Made by a program: the position numbers and the translations under genes. Positions 29,581-30,151 of a DNA stretch of 30,151 nucleotides are shown here, piece after piece; position 1 is the first letter of the stretch; every line of letters begins with the position of its first letter. The notes below the pieces were generated by a model. That model was given only the letters and a program-made list of their open reading frames with translations. It did not search any database and was not told the DNA's origin. The DNA comes from a virus, in the IMG/VR virus record IMGVR_UViG_3300038696_000292, positions 1 through 30,151 of that record, one strand, 5' to 3'.

Positions 29581-30151
29581 GGCTAATTCCTTTCGGGAGC
29601 TGGTTTGGTGGGTGATGGTCTGGCGTGCTGATGCGGGAATTCGGCGTGTGATCGTGGATGCTGAACCGCTGGATATGACCTCTCGGAACGCGGTCAACCC
29701 GCCAGCCAGATCGGTCACCTCATCAGCAAGGCCCGCGGCAACGGCATCGACGCCGCGATAAGTGGCGGCCTCAGTGGCCATGGCGGCATCAATATCCAAC
29801 CGTCCCGTACGACCCGCCGCAACGGTCTTGGCAAAGAGGAACCGCAGCACATCGATTTCGCGCTGGATATCGCCCCGCACATCTTCGGGCAGTGGCTCAT
29901 AAGGATTGCCATCGACCTTGTGCTCACCGGAGTGGATCAGCGTGACACGCATGCCGTCCTGATCCAGCTGACCACTCATGTCGGCATGCATGACGACCAC
30001 ACCGATGCTGCCTACGGCCCCAGTGCGAGGTAGCAAGATCCGATCAGCCTGACTGGCCAGCGCATAGCCGGCCGAGAAGGCGTGTTCGGCCACAAAGGCC
30101 CAGACCGGCTTGCTGCCCCGGATAGCACGAATGCGATCTGCCAAGTCAAAA
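29083..30151 (-). CDS. S49-family capsid protease with C-terminal scaffold region (lambda C-like; 5' end outside window)
   Basis: The frame is open to the window edge, so the visible 355 residues are the C-terminal part; the TTG at 30144 is not a likely start. Numbering from that TTG, Ser24 lies in the context HAFSAGYALASQADRI, matching the S49 (SppA/ClpP-fold) nucleophile, and GSIGVVVMHADMS follows. Lys76 in SGEHKVDGNPY fits the catalytic base. Residues about 190-353 are the scaffold region, also made separately from an internal start. The protease should cleave scaffold and capsid parts during head maturation. The portal gene is expected upstream, outside the window. Confidence 0.88.
   Translation of the reverse strand, partial: FDLADRIRAIRGSKPVWAFVAEHAFSAGYALASQADRILLPRTGAVGSIGVVVMHADMSGQLDQDGMRVTLIHSGEHKVDGNPYEPLPEDVRGDIQREIDVLRFLFAKTVAAGRTGRLDIDAAMATEAATYRGVDAVAAGLADEVTDLAGGLTAFREVISSGSASTITRRIPASARQTITHQTSSRKELAMAQVPDTETTSPEDADGLQMDDTSNTSDAAPAHDDALAAASAPAALVPEASLPTPPAPSTAEAPAPAAAQPGNLAEISAQLREAAAEVTEIAAQAGRLGIAIDAAQALRDGTTPEALRSLVLQRAAAAADARDIVAAPPSPVLPKSAESPIIAAAKRAASAGAKG

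Larger units (their letters stand above)
9698..30151. mobile_element. lambda-like prophage late region (head, tail, lysis, fibres)
   Basis: About 20 kb of mainly minus-strand genes follow the lambda late order C-D-E-FII-Z-U-V-G/GT-H-M-L-K-J, then lysis genes and fibres. Product sizes track lambda closely: the capsid protein is 340 residues against 341, and the tape measure is 821 against 853. No integrase, repressor, terminase, portal or att repeat is visible. The right end of the element lies beyond the window, and the left end is either near 9644-9697 or further left beyond BREX. No genes are obviously broken, so the element may be intact. Confidence 0.88.

Noticed and set aside
1-30151. 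CRISPR arrays, tRNA genes, rRNA genes, insertion sequences
   Set aside because: Reading both strands showed no regularly spaced identical repeats, no cloverleaf-like tRNA sequence, no transposase and no terminal inverted repeats.

Overview
The window looks like part of a genome from an alphaproteobacterium, most likely a Rhodobacterales/Roseobacter-type bacterium. The GC-rich composition, the codon use and the style of the phage proteins (DUF6441-type and DUF6950-type tail proteins, TIGR02594-type lysin) all point that way, but this is inference and no rRNA or housekeeping gene is present to confirm it. The sequence holds two blocks that face each other.

Block 1 (1-9643, plus strand) is the 3' part of a type 1 BREX phage-defence operon. 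It contains the C-terminus of brxC (cut by the window edge), pglX (adenine methyltransferase), pglZ (alkaline-phosphatase superfamily) and brxL (AAA+ ATPase). Genes overlap or nearly touch. Two small unrecognised genes follow brxL, and the second encodes a C-terminally membrane-anchored protein. brxA and brxB would lie upstream, outside the window. BrxL is unusual: where many BrxL proteins carry a Lon-like domain, this one ends in a domain that reads like the phospholipase-D-fold C-terminal domain of MITD1 (MIT_C). The specificity part of pglX is a clear AT-richer island.

Block 2 (about 9698-30151, mainly minus strand, read right to left) is the late region of a lambdoid, long-tailed prophage with lambda-like gene order. 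It has capsid protease with a nested scaffold (C/Nu3), decoration protein (D), major capsid protein (E), head-tail joining protein (FII), a Z-like tail completion protein, tail terminator (U), tail tube (V), tail-assembly chaperones made by a -1 frameshift (G/GT), tape measure (H), two tail-tip proteins (M/L positions), an NlpC/P60-like protein (K) and the central tail fibre (J). A lysis cassette follows (LydA-like holin, endolysin, Rz, and an out-of-frame overlapping Rz1 lipoprotein). Last comes a stack of tail-fibre/adhesin genes: collagen-like, repeat-rich with an EF-hand loop, and glycine-rich.

Two plus-strand cargo units interrupt this late operon: an RHH/ParE-type toxin-antitoxin pair with a palindromic operator (25942-26566), and a YecA/SEC-C protein gene with its own candidate promoter (13672-14412). 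The gap between tail tube and chaperone genes (24249-24514) holds a strong plus-strand intrinsic terminator and a second hairpin. Both contain G-U pairs that work only on the plus strand, so a small plus-strand RNA is possible. Two minus-strand terminator-like hairpins lie inside the late operon, which fits control by antitermination. Integrase, att sites, terminase and portal genes are not visible, so it cannot be decided here whether BREX is prophage cargo or a neighbouring island.
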